A stretch of DNA of 64,000 nt from Nautilus pompilius (lineage: Eukaryota > Mollusca > Cephalopoda > Nautilida > Nautilidae). The stretch covers positions 200,001 through 264,000 of the forward strand of contig JACATO010000212.1 of assembly GCA_018389105.1 (NCBI GenBank), in the 5' to 3' direction. Positions within the stretch are counted from its first letter, which is position 1. Each line of letters opens with the position of its first letter. A program made the translations under genes and the position numbers. Under the pieces are notes generated by a model. That model searched no databases. It was given only the letters and a program-made list of their open reading frames with translations, and was not told the DNA's origin. Positions 12,681 through 25,157 of this stretch are shown piece after piece.

Positions 12681-15127
12681 GTGGAAATAACCTCTTTACA
12701 CTGGAGACAACTCTGCTCGAAGAAACATAGTTCTGCGGTTATCCGCTAGAGATCGCTCTGCCTTCCTGCGCGTGGAGGCAGATCGAGGTGCCCGGAGAGA
12801 AAAACCCACCGACTTGGGAAGAAGGGAGAGGAAACAAAACCCGATCCAACGAACCAGACCGATTCGACCGGGGTGGGGTGGGGAGACTGGGCCACCGACT
12901 GCCCTTGCTGCAGTGAAAATATTAAAGACCTGTCTTTGTCACCTTGTCTTACCATAGCGAAGTGAGGGGGTCTCGACCCCTAAAACACCCTCTGAGTTTT
13001 GGTCCTTCTTCCTACCCATGATAAATAAAGTTGCGATGCAGAGATGACAGTGGCTAGTAACTTCAGTTAGAAAATCATCTTCTACAAATGTAAGGACAGC
13101 TGTCAGATGTTTGCGTACTTCATAACTTTAGTTGGTTTTGCTCAGATATCTTGCTAAAGGTAGGGGGAGAAAGGATGCCATACATGTAATTCACCGTGTT
13201 TTGTCTATGGAACTTGGTTTTGAGATCTCATTTGCTGAATCTAGTTTTATTTGTCTTTGAAAATTAAATATTCTGCTAATTGCATAGCAAAAAAAAAAAT
13301 CATGAATAATAAATTACCATATATGCATTTTTTGTTTTTGTTTGGTCTTTCGCAAATTATTACAATTGTTAGGCCTTTTATTTAGAAAATCCCCACTTGG
13401 AAAATCGACTCCAAGCCAAACATATTGATAAATATAAAGTTGCTACTTTACAGTTTAACTGATTCTAACGTATAATGTATGGGTCGCTTCCCTCCCTCCA
13501 CAGCGAGTTAGATATACTTGGTTAGAAATAGATTTACCTGCACAAGTCAAGAACAGGTACGCGCAGCAGAACATAACCCAACCCCACACAAACACGTGCG
13601 ACAGCCAGCAGGTAAAAAAAACAAAAACAAAACAGAATACGAAAAGCTAAAATGATATACAAGTATAAGATACAAACAGAAAAAAAAAAGATAATACATT
13701 GAAACAAAAACGCAAGCAAACAAAAGAAATGTAAATAGTTATAAAAACTGAAATAAAAGTTAAAATAACAAAAATGTATTACGGTTTTAATTATCAAGCT
13801 GAGAATGTTTATACATATATCACTTCTTCACTCCACCTGTCCCATAACCCATAGGTCGCTGGGGCACCTGCCTAGGACATTTTACAACCTGGCGGAGCCC
13901 ATCCCTCTCCAGGTTCATAAGCAGTAAAATTGTACTAATTTATATAAGCTATGATTGTGAACTTACCAACAAAACATCATATTTCATAAGTAATCTGTTT
14001 ACTAGTACTTATAGCTACATGTATAAAGCCATATGACTTTTAAAAAATTCACACCTTCAAAACAAAGTATATTCAACCTTTGTCACGTGACATTTTACTC
14101 ATCGAAATGTTTTTTTTTTTTTTATATCTTTAATTATTTTATCGGTGAGTCCACAATTATGACCGCCAGTATAAATGTGTATTTTTTCTTTTTTTTTTTC
14201 ACTTAATGAAGACAACCTGTCTTTTAAAATAATTAATAAGTTAAATATTTTTAAAATAGAGGCTCGTTTTTAAAATGATATTGTTACCTTAAAGAAATGT
14301 GAGGGTAAGAGCGGGGCCTGGACACGTTCCAAGTTGCGCTGGTGACTGGGGGCTGGCTAGAGAAAGTTAACGCGCCATGCTTCGTCTACCGTTTTGCTTA
14401 ATTCCACAAAATTTTACCTGAACACTTATGTTTCATCACTTCCCCCCTGTTCCATCTAGTACGGTATTGCGTGGAAAGAATTATTGTACTGCCTGAAAGT
14501 GATCTTTATTTAAACATTAAAAAAAAAAACAACCGAGAAACATCGGGTTCCGATTTACTGTTGGCCGGCTACAGCTTTTTAGCTGTCAGTAAAACTGGCA
14601 GGTGTGTGAGATAGCTGTCTGCTTTAGGTCGGGCTCGCATATTCCGCTGACGTACACCCCTCTCCGCAGTAACCTGAACGCTGATGATTCGTTCAAGTAT
14701 AGCCGTGGTCGAACGGTTTCTTCACCCCAGAAATAATATGAACAAAATCTATCTTCAATTCTTGACCGCTTCTAATCGAATCCCACTTCTCGTCGTGATT
14801 TACATTCTGGTTCTTTCGGAAATCATCTGTTTGCATTTCAGACTTCAAATCGTGACATTTCACGGTTTGGTCATTTTCATATGGAAGATCACCAAGCGGC
14901 TCGCACTTCAAGACGTTACACGTTCAGCGGATTTAGTTCCATTCTAGCGAGCAAAATTGGAAAATTTACGGTGTTGCAAAACCTTTGATATCATAGCTGC
15001 ACATTTGTTTTGTAACGTAAGCCAAACATCTGTTCAAGGAGCAATTTTAAATGTTTCTAAGGAGGTTTACTTGAATCGAGTACAGCTCGTACATGTCTCG
15101 ACATGGAATCTTTCAGTGGTAACTTCG
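12681..15127. other. Unassigned intergenic DNA with CpG-rich 12.68-12.96 kb
   Basis: The G+C-rich flank of the retroposon continues to about 12960 without a recognisable gene. Beyond it the sequence is AT-rich. GTCACGTGAC occurs at 14092-14101. Opposed open frames at 14684-14947 (plus) and 14693-14911 (minus) match nothing I recognise. Confidence 0.4.
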
Positions 15128-15409
15128 TCACGATTTTCTTAAGAAGTTTTCAAGCATTCCTCGAATTGCTGTTAGGACGTTCATTTTGGTCTTTCCCCCT
15201 CTTAATTGTCTATCAAGATGCTCCCTTAGGTACTTCATAACGCTTATTTCCAGCCTCAGTGAGTCAAGGAAGTGGGTCAGAAGTCTCGCCAACTTTTCCC
15301 CAACACATGGCATCCAGATGATGTGAATTGGAAGATGTTTGGCTCTACTGTGAACGCTGCGAACCAGCCAAATGCCAAGGGTTTGCCATATGCATTTTGT
15401 TACAGGCAA
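15128..15409 (-). other. Unassigned 93-codon open frame, possible exon or decayed element
   Basis: An uninterrupted minus-strand frame of fairly balanced composition, with charged and hydrophobic residues spread as in a folded protein (for example RLEISVMKYLREHLDRQL). It matches no domain I recognise. There is no clear start context, polyadenylation signal or strong donor. It could be a chance frame, an exon or a scrap of transposase. Confidence 0.15.
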
Positions 15410-16651
15410 CGTGATCGTGCTTATTCACACTTTCACCCTCTAGTATAACCAAGTCCATCCATGAGATGGTATACAAAGTGTCGCCATGATGATTTTGATA
15501 TTGCAGTTTAACAAAAAGACTCCATGGCGCTCACAGAACTAGCGGAACGTTACACCTTCTCAGAAAAGAAATTGTGATGAAAAACACATAGGCACAACAA
15601 AAGATCAGCATCAGGAGCAGTGTTGTGTAGGGGCTGACCAGTTTCATCGTCTACTTGCTCGACCCACAGTAAAAAGAAATCTCAGCTACTACATCATGCG
15701 TAAAACGCCAGCTCTTTTTAATGGTAATGATGTCAGTTTAGCCAATCAAACGAAAACAGTTATCTCCCCTTTTTTTACACTTTATTGTCAATGAAAAACG
15801 CATTTTTCAACAGGAACTTAAAGAAACCCCAGAAAAAGTCAGATAAAATATATCTGAAAACACATAAACCAATAATTGTGACAAGCTTATCACCCAAGTT
15901 ATTATCATCAAACAGCCACTTTTCCATATTGATAACTGTTGCAAATATTTTGGCCACTATGTTCAGTAACTTTTTAAAGTATTGTCTTATAAGTAACCTC
16001 TATTTTCTTTCAAGTAGATCTACAGCAAATTCATACTGATTAAACCTTTTATCATCGTTCTTAGATCTTGTTTAACCAAAGTTCAGATCTGGAAATCTAA
16101 ACGACCAAACGTGTTTTTTAGAACTGCGATTCCTTTCTAGAAAAAGTATTGTAAATTTATCCTGGCAGAGTTCCTTTAATCATTATCTTCTTGCAATATA
16201 AGTCCACCGCCTATTAAACGAGCACCTGTTTAAATTCCATAGTATTACAAAGCATTGAGATCTCTTTAATTGATGAGAATCCCATACTTTTTACTAAGTC
16301 AGCAACTAAATAACAAGAACAATCCCAGACTTTTACATTTCCATGGCAGTGCTTAATTGTAGAGCAAACAGCTCTCCCAATACTTTTCTATGGAATTTTA
16401 AAACTAATATATTACCGTCTGATGAACCCAACCAAACTTCTCAATAGCACCACTGCTCCAAAGAGTAGTTCGATGGTGTTTAGCCAGATCAATTTGTCCA
16501 AGCAACAATTTTCTAGCTGCTACTCGGCCAATCAATCAGTCAAACGTTTTAAACCGTATTTTGATGACTGATGTCTGAATTAGAGGAATAGTGGATAGTA
16601 GTTAAATGTCTACTCGTCAAGAAAAACGTTTCTTGAGACTTTCAAACTGGC
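15410..16651. other. AT-rich intergenic DNA, nothing recognised
   Basis: No gene or repeat supported here. Short frames near 15775-16039 overlap on opposite strands and look like chance. Confidence 0.4.
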
Positions 16652-16652
16652 A

Positions 16653-16702
<50 letters not shown>

Positions 16703-16735
16703 CTCTCTGTCTCTCTCTCTCTCTGTGTGTGTGTG
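16652..16735. repeat. (TC)n then (TG)n compound microsatellite
   Basis: An imperfect TC run is followed by a short TG run (TGTGTGTGTG) ending near 16735. Confidence 0.93.
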
Positions 16736-17829
16736 GTGCACTTATTCTCGTTCTCTTTTTTTGGACCTTTACGTTCTTGGCTAAGCCAGTTTTCTTCTCT
16801 GGTTAACTGGGGTTTTCACATACTTCGTGCAACTCCATTTATCCAGAATTCTCTGTTGAAAGCATCCATCTTTACGAAGAGTAGCAATAGATAGATTTAT
16901 TTGATATAGAATATTGTTTTAGGTGCCATTTCATTAGCCATGCACAGCAATATATGTAATCAATAATGAGATCTGTTATTATTAATACAAATGCATAGTA
17001 TAAGTTAATTATTAAAATCTGAATTAAGAAACAATATCGAATAAACATAACATGCAGCTTTAGGTACAAAGTAAATTTATCAATCACATAATGAATTTGC
17101 TGTGGACCTAATTATGCAAAACACTGAAAGTGGTAACAACAACACAGCTATGAGTTTATGTTGTGATATACGGTTCAGCAAAGATTTAGTGCTTCTGTGT
17201 ACGGCGCCAAATGAGATGAATTCTTGTTGTAATCGAAACGTTGCTTCCCCTGCGGTACTTATCCTGAATTTAATTTCAGTTCAGAGTCAGGGTTCAAAAT
17301 CGAAAGTACCTTTGGTGTCTTTGATGCGGTGCGGAGTTTGTGAGAGTTGGTGTGTGTGTGTGTGTGTGTTTTTTTTTTTTTCCATTAGCCCGCCTCTGGA
17401 AGGAAGGAAAGACGTCAAATATCGGTGATAGAACCCCTATTTGAAAAATCTTTAACGCTATATGCTTTGATTTCCAAATCTTTCACTATCTAGATAAAGT
17501 CTGCTACATCTGCCTTAGTTTAGAGCCCGACATAGGCAGACGTGTAATTCTTAAATTAGAATTTTTGCAAATCAATTTCGAATAAAATGACAAAAAAGCA
17601 AAAATGAAACAATAAAATTGTAATTGTTACCTTAACCTTCACGAACTTTATGTCTGGAAGAATGAAAATAAAAAGATCGTTAAAGAGAGTCGAAGAGAAT
17701 TAGGAGAGAGAGAGAACATCACGTAGTTTTGGTTTCTTATGAGTAAAGCATTTATTTTAAATTGTGCGCATGAATATATTTTGTATGGCCTTTATTTGCT
17801 CTTCCTAACTGATAGTTTCTACCCCCCTA
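16736..17829. other. Intergenic DNA with short (TG)n(T)n tract
   Basis: A TG run followed by poly-T lies at about 17349-17379. A 108-codon plus frame at 17102-17428 runs through that tract and shows no family resemblance, so it is not called. Confidence 0.4.
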
Positions 17830-17995
17830 ATACAGATATTCGAACTCGCCCGCCAACTCGGTACGTAAAGAGGAACCTTGTCTTGTTAGTGAAGAAAGAG
17901 ACAAAACCGTGGTAGACGGTTTGGACAGGAATTTAAAGTCAGACTCTAAACCTTAGCAGTCCAGCAGATTAACCGCTGGATTTTCAAACGGCTGT
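17830..17995 (-). mobile_element. SINE-like copy, tRNA-related head
   Basis: On the minus strand from about 17990 the copy reads CAGCGGTTAATCTGCTGGACTG and then CTAAGGTTTAGAGTCTGA. It shares the word GGACTGCTAAGG with the heads at 6.2 kb and, with one mismatch, 43.5 kb. The B-box is weak in the head. A second GAGTTCGAATATC lies further along near 17835-17850. The body is poorly conserved and the boundaries are approximate. Confidence 0.5.
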
Positions 17996-18057
17996 TGATA
18001 GCCAAAAAATATCTGACTGTTGCATTAATTATTAAAAACAACCCTATCTAATCAGGC

Positions 18058-18235
18058 TTAATACACGAAGTAACTCTGATATTTTAATCGTTCGGGATAG
18101 GTTATGTATTCAATACCTGGACATTTTATAGAGAATTTATGTTGAAATCTTTCTAATAATCTAAAATCCTTTTTCCTTATTATGGATTTCACTTCCACGT
18201 ACATAGAATCTGTGGGGGGGACGTGTGGACGAACC
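18058..18235 (-). pseudogene. LINE reverse-transcriptase C-terminal scrap
   Basis: The minus-strand frame contains RLLERFQHKFSIKCPGIEYI followed by TYPERLKY. This pattern (LLERVQR-type helix, then a Pro-Gly turn and a YEERLK-like motif) is typical of the segment after the RT thumb in several non-LTR retrotransposon families. Only about 50 residues are visible, with no catalytic core, so it is a short fossil. It differs from the LINE at 9.5-10.6 kb, which lacks this segment. Confidence 0.55.
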
Positions 18236-21200
18236 GAAAACCTATTGCCAGCCATCGATGGCTTTTCTGTGTGTGATATATCTTATTCTACAAGTAAACG
18301 TCTAAAAAATTTGTGATTTATTTATAACATTAGAGGATTTTAGCGCATAAATTTAAACAACGCAATTCAAATTATATCTAATATTATTTGATATTCTGGA
18401 AAAACGATGTAATTAGCCCAAATAAAATAAAATGAGATTTATTATATAATTTTATAAGGGACTGTAACTTGAAATCAAATCTATTTCAGTTGCTGAAGAC
18501 TGAATGGTTTCTGATTTTAAATTGAATAACTTTACAGTTGTTTTCTTTTCGATGATCGTCCACTTAGAAAATAACTTCCTTCGCATTTCTCGATAACGTG
18601 AGGGAAATAAAATTATATATACATTTCCTATTAAGCATGGAAGAACTTGCTCGCCTGTAGTCTACTTTAATTCGAATCGCAAAATGTATTGAGTATACGC
18701 CTGTGAGATTGGTTGTATTCTATTCTACTAGAACTTCTTTTTCTGTTGTATACTTACATATTGTCACTATCAAGGCTGCAACCGTCAAGAACAAAACGAG
18801 TCCATCTGAAATGAAATATCTATAAGTTCAGAAATAAATAAACTTATCAATTTTAACTTTGTCGGTGTTCTCAGACCGACGCTATAGATATGACTCTTTC
18901 CGTACCCCGTAGTGGAGGGGGAAAATGCAATCGCTATCGACATTAGGAAAATCCCGAGGGAATTTTTAAAATAGAAAAAAGAGGGGTAGTTAAGGAAAAT
19001 CTCATTCTCGCGGATCGCTACAGGAAAGCAAAAAAGGAAAAATGATCAGTGGAAGAAAAGATAAAGCAGATCCATTTACCTGTATTGGTCGATTAAAAAA
19101 TCTCAGAAAAGCATGAATGTATTTTGAATAAGTTAACTGAAGTGGGAAAAAAAAAAGAATGTGAATTATATAGCAGAGGCACCACGGTCGATGTTCTAGA
19201 CATAATATTCAGAGTTTTCCAGAAGTATAGTTTACGAAAAGAGAAGCAAGCAAAGCGGAGAGGTTACCAATCCAGACAATGTGTAGGTACAACTCTGCTT
19301 ACGAAGGTTAGTACACTTATTTTCCTACGTACGAGAATTTTCTCATACCTGATGCGTAAAACTTGTTGACGTTCACATTTAGAAGTTTTTCAAGATGCTC
19401 CGTTCGCCAGAGCCGTTTATGTTCCGCACAGATCAAATCCTCGCCAGAAACCATCACTATTATTCGGTTATCATTTTTGCATCTAAAAATAAAAGTAACA
19501 ACGGCAACCGTGTGTATATTAAACAAACATTTTTCACTTTCTAACCATCTGAGCTCATCTAAGATGCATGAATTTCCATAATAGGTAGGCAAGGCATGTA
19601 AATTAAAGATTAGCTGACTGTTGAAATAAAATAGTAGTAACCATAAGATGGGAAATTTACCTACACGAAATGATGGAAAATAAACTGAATATTTTTATCT
19701 TTATCATGATATTTTTTTGCACTTGTGGAAACACAGAGACAAATTCCAACAGACTAGTGAGTCTGAAGTGCTCACAAAGAAAAGTTCATTGTGGAAGAAG
19801 CTTGATGCAGAATATGCTGTCTTTGATCTTTCGAAGCTTAAAGAAACTCTCAGGTTGCTTAGTACCGGCGTATACCAAGCAGGCAAAATTCTACTTTGAG
19901 CATTCTAACGAAGATGAATTAGCGAAGACAGGGATAACACGGGTCAACTTTCTGTACCTGATCGAAAGACAAACCTTGGATTTAAATCATGTACACATCC
20001 GTGGTAATCGTAAGTTGCAGTTAATACGACTTGAAATCATAGCATCTAGAGCCTTATAAATTTGTAACAGCTGTTATATCTGACCCGTGGATGTTTCAGT
20101 TGACCAATGAACGCGAAATATGTAGGCTTCAAGCTTACATTTACGATACGTTCTAGAAGATGTATACCGCAATGAGTTAGAGCGGTCTTTGTTATTGCAT
20201 TGCATCTCTAAATTAAAAAATACTCCAAAATGTGTTGTTTTTTTTTTTTTTTTTTTTTTTACATTCGGTTTCATGTGTAGGAAGGTATTTGACTCTATGG
20301 TCATATTTAGTTGCTGCATGCCACGTGTTACATTTGACGCATACTATGGGCTAGCAGTAGCAGCACACACACACGCACCTCACCAAATATTATATTGCTT
20401 CAAAACGATTTTTTTCGTTCAAACATAAAATCGTTAAACTTATAACCGAGACGTGCATGCTTTATTCAAAATAAATCGGGGTATCCAACTTACAAGGATA
20501 AGGTCGACACAATAATTTTTTCCAAACAATATTTCAATTGTTCTCGGTCTCCTCTGTATAAATTTCGGATCAGTTGTGAAAAAAACAAGTCATTGTATTC
20601 CAGGCAACGATTAAATTCCTCCGTTAAAGAGCATTTTTTTGATGGTTCAACAAAATTCAATAGCAAGTTACCGACCTATTGGCTGTTGTTATCGGACGAT
20701 CTGGGGCGAAAATCGTGGTGTTATTCGTTCTTTTGTTGGTTAGGTAAATCGCCAAGAAATAAAAAAAAAAAAACTTATAGAAGCAGGTTTCCAGGCCAAA
20801 AAAACTGATGTGGATAATGCTTCTAACGAATCGGATGACCAAAGCTAATGTTGGTAATTACCGTATCAGTAAAGTATACTTGTATGTCTAACATTCAATG
20901 TTATTTATTATGTTCACTAGAAAATTTAAATTCCAAAAAGAATTGATTTACAATAGTTTTAGAATGTATTTAGTGAACCCAGTGAGAATCAACGAGATCG
21001 AAGAGTGGGCCAATTTCAGTAACTAGTTCTTTATTTAAGAAAGGACACTGATTTATTATAGAGAGGTTTCTAACAAATATAATAGAATGTTTCCAGGTCT
21101 TATGGATTTGGAATACGCTGAACGATTAATATGTTAAATCTGACAAGTTCGAATTTTATACGTTCAAAGTAAAAGCTAGTAAAAGATTTTAAATAATTTG

Positions 21201-22129
21201 GGGGAGGGGTTAGCGTGTAGACAGGGAGGGATAATAATTAACATTAGCTAAGATTCCGGCAAAATTGGGTATACGACATGCTAGAAGAAGTGTTAATTAG
21301 GGGAGTAAATTACCGACAGATGTAGTTAACACTGATTGTACAAACTACTCTAAGAATTGTATTGGTGGTCATTTCTCTTGTCTCTTAGGGGGGGTATACA
21401 TAAATATCTCCTTATAACTACTAACCTAAACTAAACTAAAACAAGGGGAATATCGTCTTTTTGGTTTGTTTACACATTAGTTGTTGTGTGTACTAGGATT
21501 TTAGACAAGAAGAAAAATGATGAACTTTAGAAGTTGTTTAAATCTGGTGGTTATAAAATTCCTGCACACAACTTTTGTCAATATTGGCGAAGAAATGGGC
21601 AGCGCTGATCGTGGACGGATCAAAGAAATACTTAGAAGAGTGGGATAGAGCCAGGAGAACTTCAAACCTTTAGGAGCTGAACCCTTTATCCGAACGAAGC
21701 TCAACCACGACAGTTGATGCCGATCATCTTTCGGCTACCAGGAAAAGGCGGACGTACAGAAATGTAGCGTCTTCCGTATCGGTTACTAGCAGTTGGCCGC
21801 TTGCCGTAGAAGACTAAACAATCAGTAAAGCGAGTTCCAAACTTACTGTCTGAAGGTAACTCTGTACTGGGTTGTCTAAGTTTTTGTCTCTTAGAAGTAA
21901 AAATGGCCACCAAACTGCCTGAATCCGAAATATCTAATAAGTAATATCGCCCTCCTGAGAAACAATTTTTTTTTCTTACCTTTTATAGACTAGGAAGTCT
22001 CCTGCGATAGCAGATAGCAAGTACGCAAGCAGAACACAAAGTGTGAATATGAAAATACTTTGTTTAAATCTTGACATCACGAAATCATTTCGGATAAAAT
22101 GAATGATCAGAGACGACAAAATGTTGGTT
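18236..22129. other. AT-rich intergenic DNA, nothing firm
   Basis: Several open frames of 60-129 codons occur here, the longest being plus 19670-20059. That frame starts with a hydrophobic stretch resembling a signal peptide but shows no known domain, and overlapping frames exist on both strands. It is treated as chance. Poly-T and poly-A tracts occur at about 20228-20250 and 20761-20773. Confidence 0.4.
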
Positions 22130-22169
22130 TGACGTCATTAAATATCTATGATGTCGCAAAGTGACGTCA
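22130..22169. promoter_or_regulatory. Pair of perfect cAMP-response elements
   Basis: TGACGTCA at 22130-22137 and again at 22162-22169, with starts 32 bp apart (about three helical turns). The second is followed at once by AATAAAAG, and a CCAATTGG word lies about 45 bp further on. TGACGTCA is the palindromic site for CREB/ATF bZIP factors. No transcript start is established. Confidence 0.45.
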
Positions 22170-23595
22170 ATAAAAGACCTGTTGCCACTGATATAAATTA
22201 TCGACGTTATCAGCCAATTGGAAGAAGAGACGAATGTCTCTGTTGATTAGTTTTTTGTTGTTGTTGTTTTTTTTTTCCTCCAGTTTCTGCAGCAGAAGTT
22301 TAGGAATGTACAAGCGACCAAGAAGCTCTTCGTGCCTGGCGCTAAGTTGAGAGGGAGAAAATATGTAATAAGAACGATGTTTTAAATAAACCGATATCCA
22401 TCTATGTGGACTGCCTTTGAATTTAATACAAACGAACGCGGATTAATCCTACCCCATTGCAGATTCTAAGTATTTGGAAACGTTTTGAAGAAGAAGAAAA
22501 AAAAGAGACTTACGAAGACACGCTTCAAAACAAGTAAGCGACACTCTTCAGATATTTATGGTGGAAGAAGCATGTTCGTTTGCAGGGTTGTTTCCCCTTC
22601 TTACTCCGCCCCCACTCTGCGGTCTCCGATGTGGTGAAGCTACAGAATGGCCGCTGCACTATAAAATAACCACAAAAGAAGTTAATCTCTGCGCTTCAAT
22701 TATCTTTTCAATAATTGCTTATGTATAATAACGAAGCGCTGCATTACCGTTGTAGTTACTACTTTGTTGATAACGATAATATTTGCTAATAATGTAAAAG
22801 AAAAAAAACATTAGCATAAATATATTTCAAACTGTCACTTTCTGTATACAGTATTGAGAATATTGACGGAAACATACTGAATATGGACAAATAATGAGAC
22901 CAAGAGAAGTCTGTAAAACACGCACTGCATTATTACAGTTATTACAGAAAATACACACAAATAAAAGGAACAGGGCACGAGCATTTGGTGTGAGCCCTTT
23001 GCGTTATATATTAACCCTGACTCACCTGTGAAGAACACAGGTTAGGTCGTCGCACTGTTCGCGCTGATGTGCGTCTCATTGCTCTTGAAGAAACGTTATC
23101 ACCCGTACTCGCATCAGGTCATCTGCAAATTCACTACTGGCTCGTCATCTATCGCGTGGAGAAGATGCCCAGAGATGCTTAACATTACTTTTGGAGAGTC
23201 TGGGGTTTCCTCCTCCAACGCCTCTATTGCTACAGCATCAGGTTCTGCGTATCCTCCGCATAGTATTTTTGCGCACGCCTCCTCCAGGCTGCAATTTGCC
23301 GTATGGAGTAACTTTCACTAGCTGAGGATCTGATTTCTCCAAGGAATCGTAATATTCACCACACTACAGTGACACCATCGCCGATACTTTTATGGTCCTT
23401 CTGCAGGTGTGGTGCTTTCTGACTGTGCATGACAACCAATCACAGTGGACAACATCAACACGTGACTTTGAAGCATTTCATATTTACACACGAGATATAT
23501 TTTTTTAATTCGCATTTTGTATCCAATTTTTCTTTTCTTTCCATAATCATTTCAAATACTGTAAATACAATTAATTAAAAATAAAATTGAAAGTT
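22170..23595. other. Intergenic DNA, nothing firm
   Basis: AT-rich, with a moderately GC-rich patch at 23040-23460 holding an 84-codon frame (23067-23321) that matches no known family. Direct continuation into the Tc1 element at 23596. Confidence 0.4.
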
Positions 23596-23805
23596 CAGGT
23601 GCCTCTCGAAAAACTAGAATATCGTGGAAGAGTTTATTTTTTTCCGTAATTTAATTCAAACAGTGAAACTTTCATATATTGTAGATTCATTACACATAAG
23701 TGAAATATTTCAAGCCTTTTTTGTTTTAATTTTGATGATTACGGTTTACAGCTCATGAAAATAAAAAATCCACTATCTCAAAGTACTAGAATATTTCATA
23801 AGATC
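23596..23805. repeat. Left terminal inverted repeat of the Tc1 element
   Basis: Pairs with 24945-25157. The outer part carries the conserved TAGAATATCGTGGAAGAGTT word. Inner matches include TTTTAATTTTGAT.ATTACGG and ATCTCAAA.TA.TAGAATAT. The inner boundary is approximate. Confidence 0.85.
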
Positions 23806-23869
23806 AATAAAAAAAAGGATTTATAATTTAGAAATGTTGAACTTCTGAAAAGTATGTTCATTTATGCAC

Positions 23870-24872
23870 TCAATGCTTGGTCGGGGCTCCTTTTGCACGA
23901 ATCACTGCATCAATGCGGCGTGGCATGGAGGCGATCAGCCGGTGGCACTGCTGAGGTGTTATGGAAGCCCAGGTTGCTTTGATAGCGGCCTTCAGCTCGT
24001 CTGTATTGTTGGGTCTGGTGTCTCTCATCTTCCTCTTGACAATACCCCATAGTTTCTCTATGGGGTTCAGGTCAGGCGAGTTGGCTGGCCAATCAAGCAC
24101 AATAATACCATGGTCAGCAAACCAGTTACTAGTAGTTTTGGCACTGTGGGCAGGTGCCAAGTCCTGCTGGAAAAGGAAATCAGCATCCCCATAAAGCTTG
24201 TCAGCAGACGGAAGCATGAAGTGCTCTAAAATCTCCTGGTAGATCTGCGTTGACTTTTGGCTTGATAAAACACAGTGGACCAACACCAGCAGATGACGTG
24301 GCAGCCCAAATCATTACTGACTGTGGAAACTTCACACTGGACTTCAAGCAACTCGGATTCTGTGCCTCTCCACTCTTTCTCCAGTTCGTTGGACCTTAAT
24401 TTCCAAATTAAATGCAAAATTTACTTTCATCTGAAAAGAGGACTTTAGACCACTGAGCAACGGTCCAGTTCTTTTTCTCCTTATCCGAGGTAAGATGCTT
24501 CTGACGTTGTCTCTGGTTCAGGAGTGGCTTGACACTAGGAATGCGACACTTGTAGCCCATTTCCTGGACACGTCTATGAGTGGTGGCTCTTGATGCACTG
24601 ACTCCAGCCTCAGTCCACTCCTTGTGAAAACTCCCCAAGTTCTTGAATCGGCTTTGCTTTACAATCCTCTCAAGGCTACGGTCATCCCTCTTGCTTGTGC
24701 ACCTTTTCCTACCACACTTTTCCCTTCCAGTCAACTTTCCATGAATATGCTTTGATACAGCACTCTGCGAACAGCCAGCCCTTTCAGCAATGTTCTTCTG
24801 TGGCTTACCCTCCTTGTGGAGGGTGTCAATGAGTGTCTTCTGGACAACTGTCAAGACAGCAGTCTTCCCCAT
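23870..24872 (-). pseudogene. Tc1 transposase, DD34E, lightly damaged
   Basis: Catalyses cut-and-paste transposition into TA sites. The frame starts at the ATG at 24870-24872 (MGKTAVLTVVQK). It has an N-terminal paired-like DNA-binding region with two helix-turn-helix motifs (NIAERAGCSQSAVSKHIHGK, then ASRATTHRRVQEMGYKC). The first catalytic Asp is in LFSDESKF, the second in FQQDLAPAHSAK and the Glu in SPDLNPIEKLWG. Exactly 34 residues separate the second Asp from the Glu. The frame ends GAPTKH at 23870. Damage is limited: two in-frame TAA codons 12 bp apart (24408-24410 and 24396-24398) just after the first catalytic motif, and a frameshift near 24247, which fits a 2-bp loss. The copy is therefore inactive but young compared with the other Tc1 fossils in the window. 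Confidence 0.93.
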
Positions 24873-24944
24873 GATTGTGCTTGTATGTACTAAAGCAGAC
24901 TGAGAGATTCATGGTATTTATACTGCATAAATAGGGATTTACTC

Positions 24945-25157
24945 AAACTCGAAATGGAATATTCTAATATTTTGAGATACGTTTTTCTATTTTTTGAGCT
25001 GTAGGCCGTAATTATCAAAATTAAAATTAAAAAATTCTTGAAACATTTTAGTTTACATGTAATGAGTCTAGAATATATACAATTTTCACTTTCTGAAATA
25101 ACCGACAAAAAATATTGAACTCTTCCACGATATTCTAATTTTTTTTAGATGCATCTG
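24945..25157. repeat. Right terminal inverted repeat of the Tc1 element
   Basis: Inverted partner of 23596-23805. It lies directly upstream of the transposase start on the minus strand, so it also holds the likely promoter. A TATAAATA word is near 24913-24925, between the repeat and the ATG. Confidence 0.85.

Larger units (their letters stand above)
23596..25157 (-). mobile_element. Nearly complete Tc1-type transposon, 1.56 kb
   Basis: Both ends are visible. The left end begins CAGGTGCCTCTCG and then ACTAGAATATCGTGGAAGAG. The right end, read inward on the minus strand, begins CAGATGCATCT and then TTAGAATATCGTGGAAGAG. The matching ends extend inward for about 200 bp with moderate identity, so this is the long inverted-repeat type. 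A TA flanks the right end at 25158-25159. The left flank is TT, probably a mutated TA target duplication. The length suits a Tc1 element carrying a single transposase of about 340 residues, which lies inside on the minus strand. Confidence 0.93.

Noticed and set aside
19670-20059. 129-codon frame with a signal-peptide-like start
   Set aside because: No domain, no splice or polyadenylation context and overlapping frames on both strands. The hydrophobic start is common in AT-rich DNA.
23961-24194. Plus-strand frame opposite the Tc1 transposase
   Set aside because: It is the antisense shadow of the transposase catalytic region.
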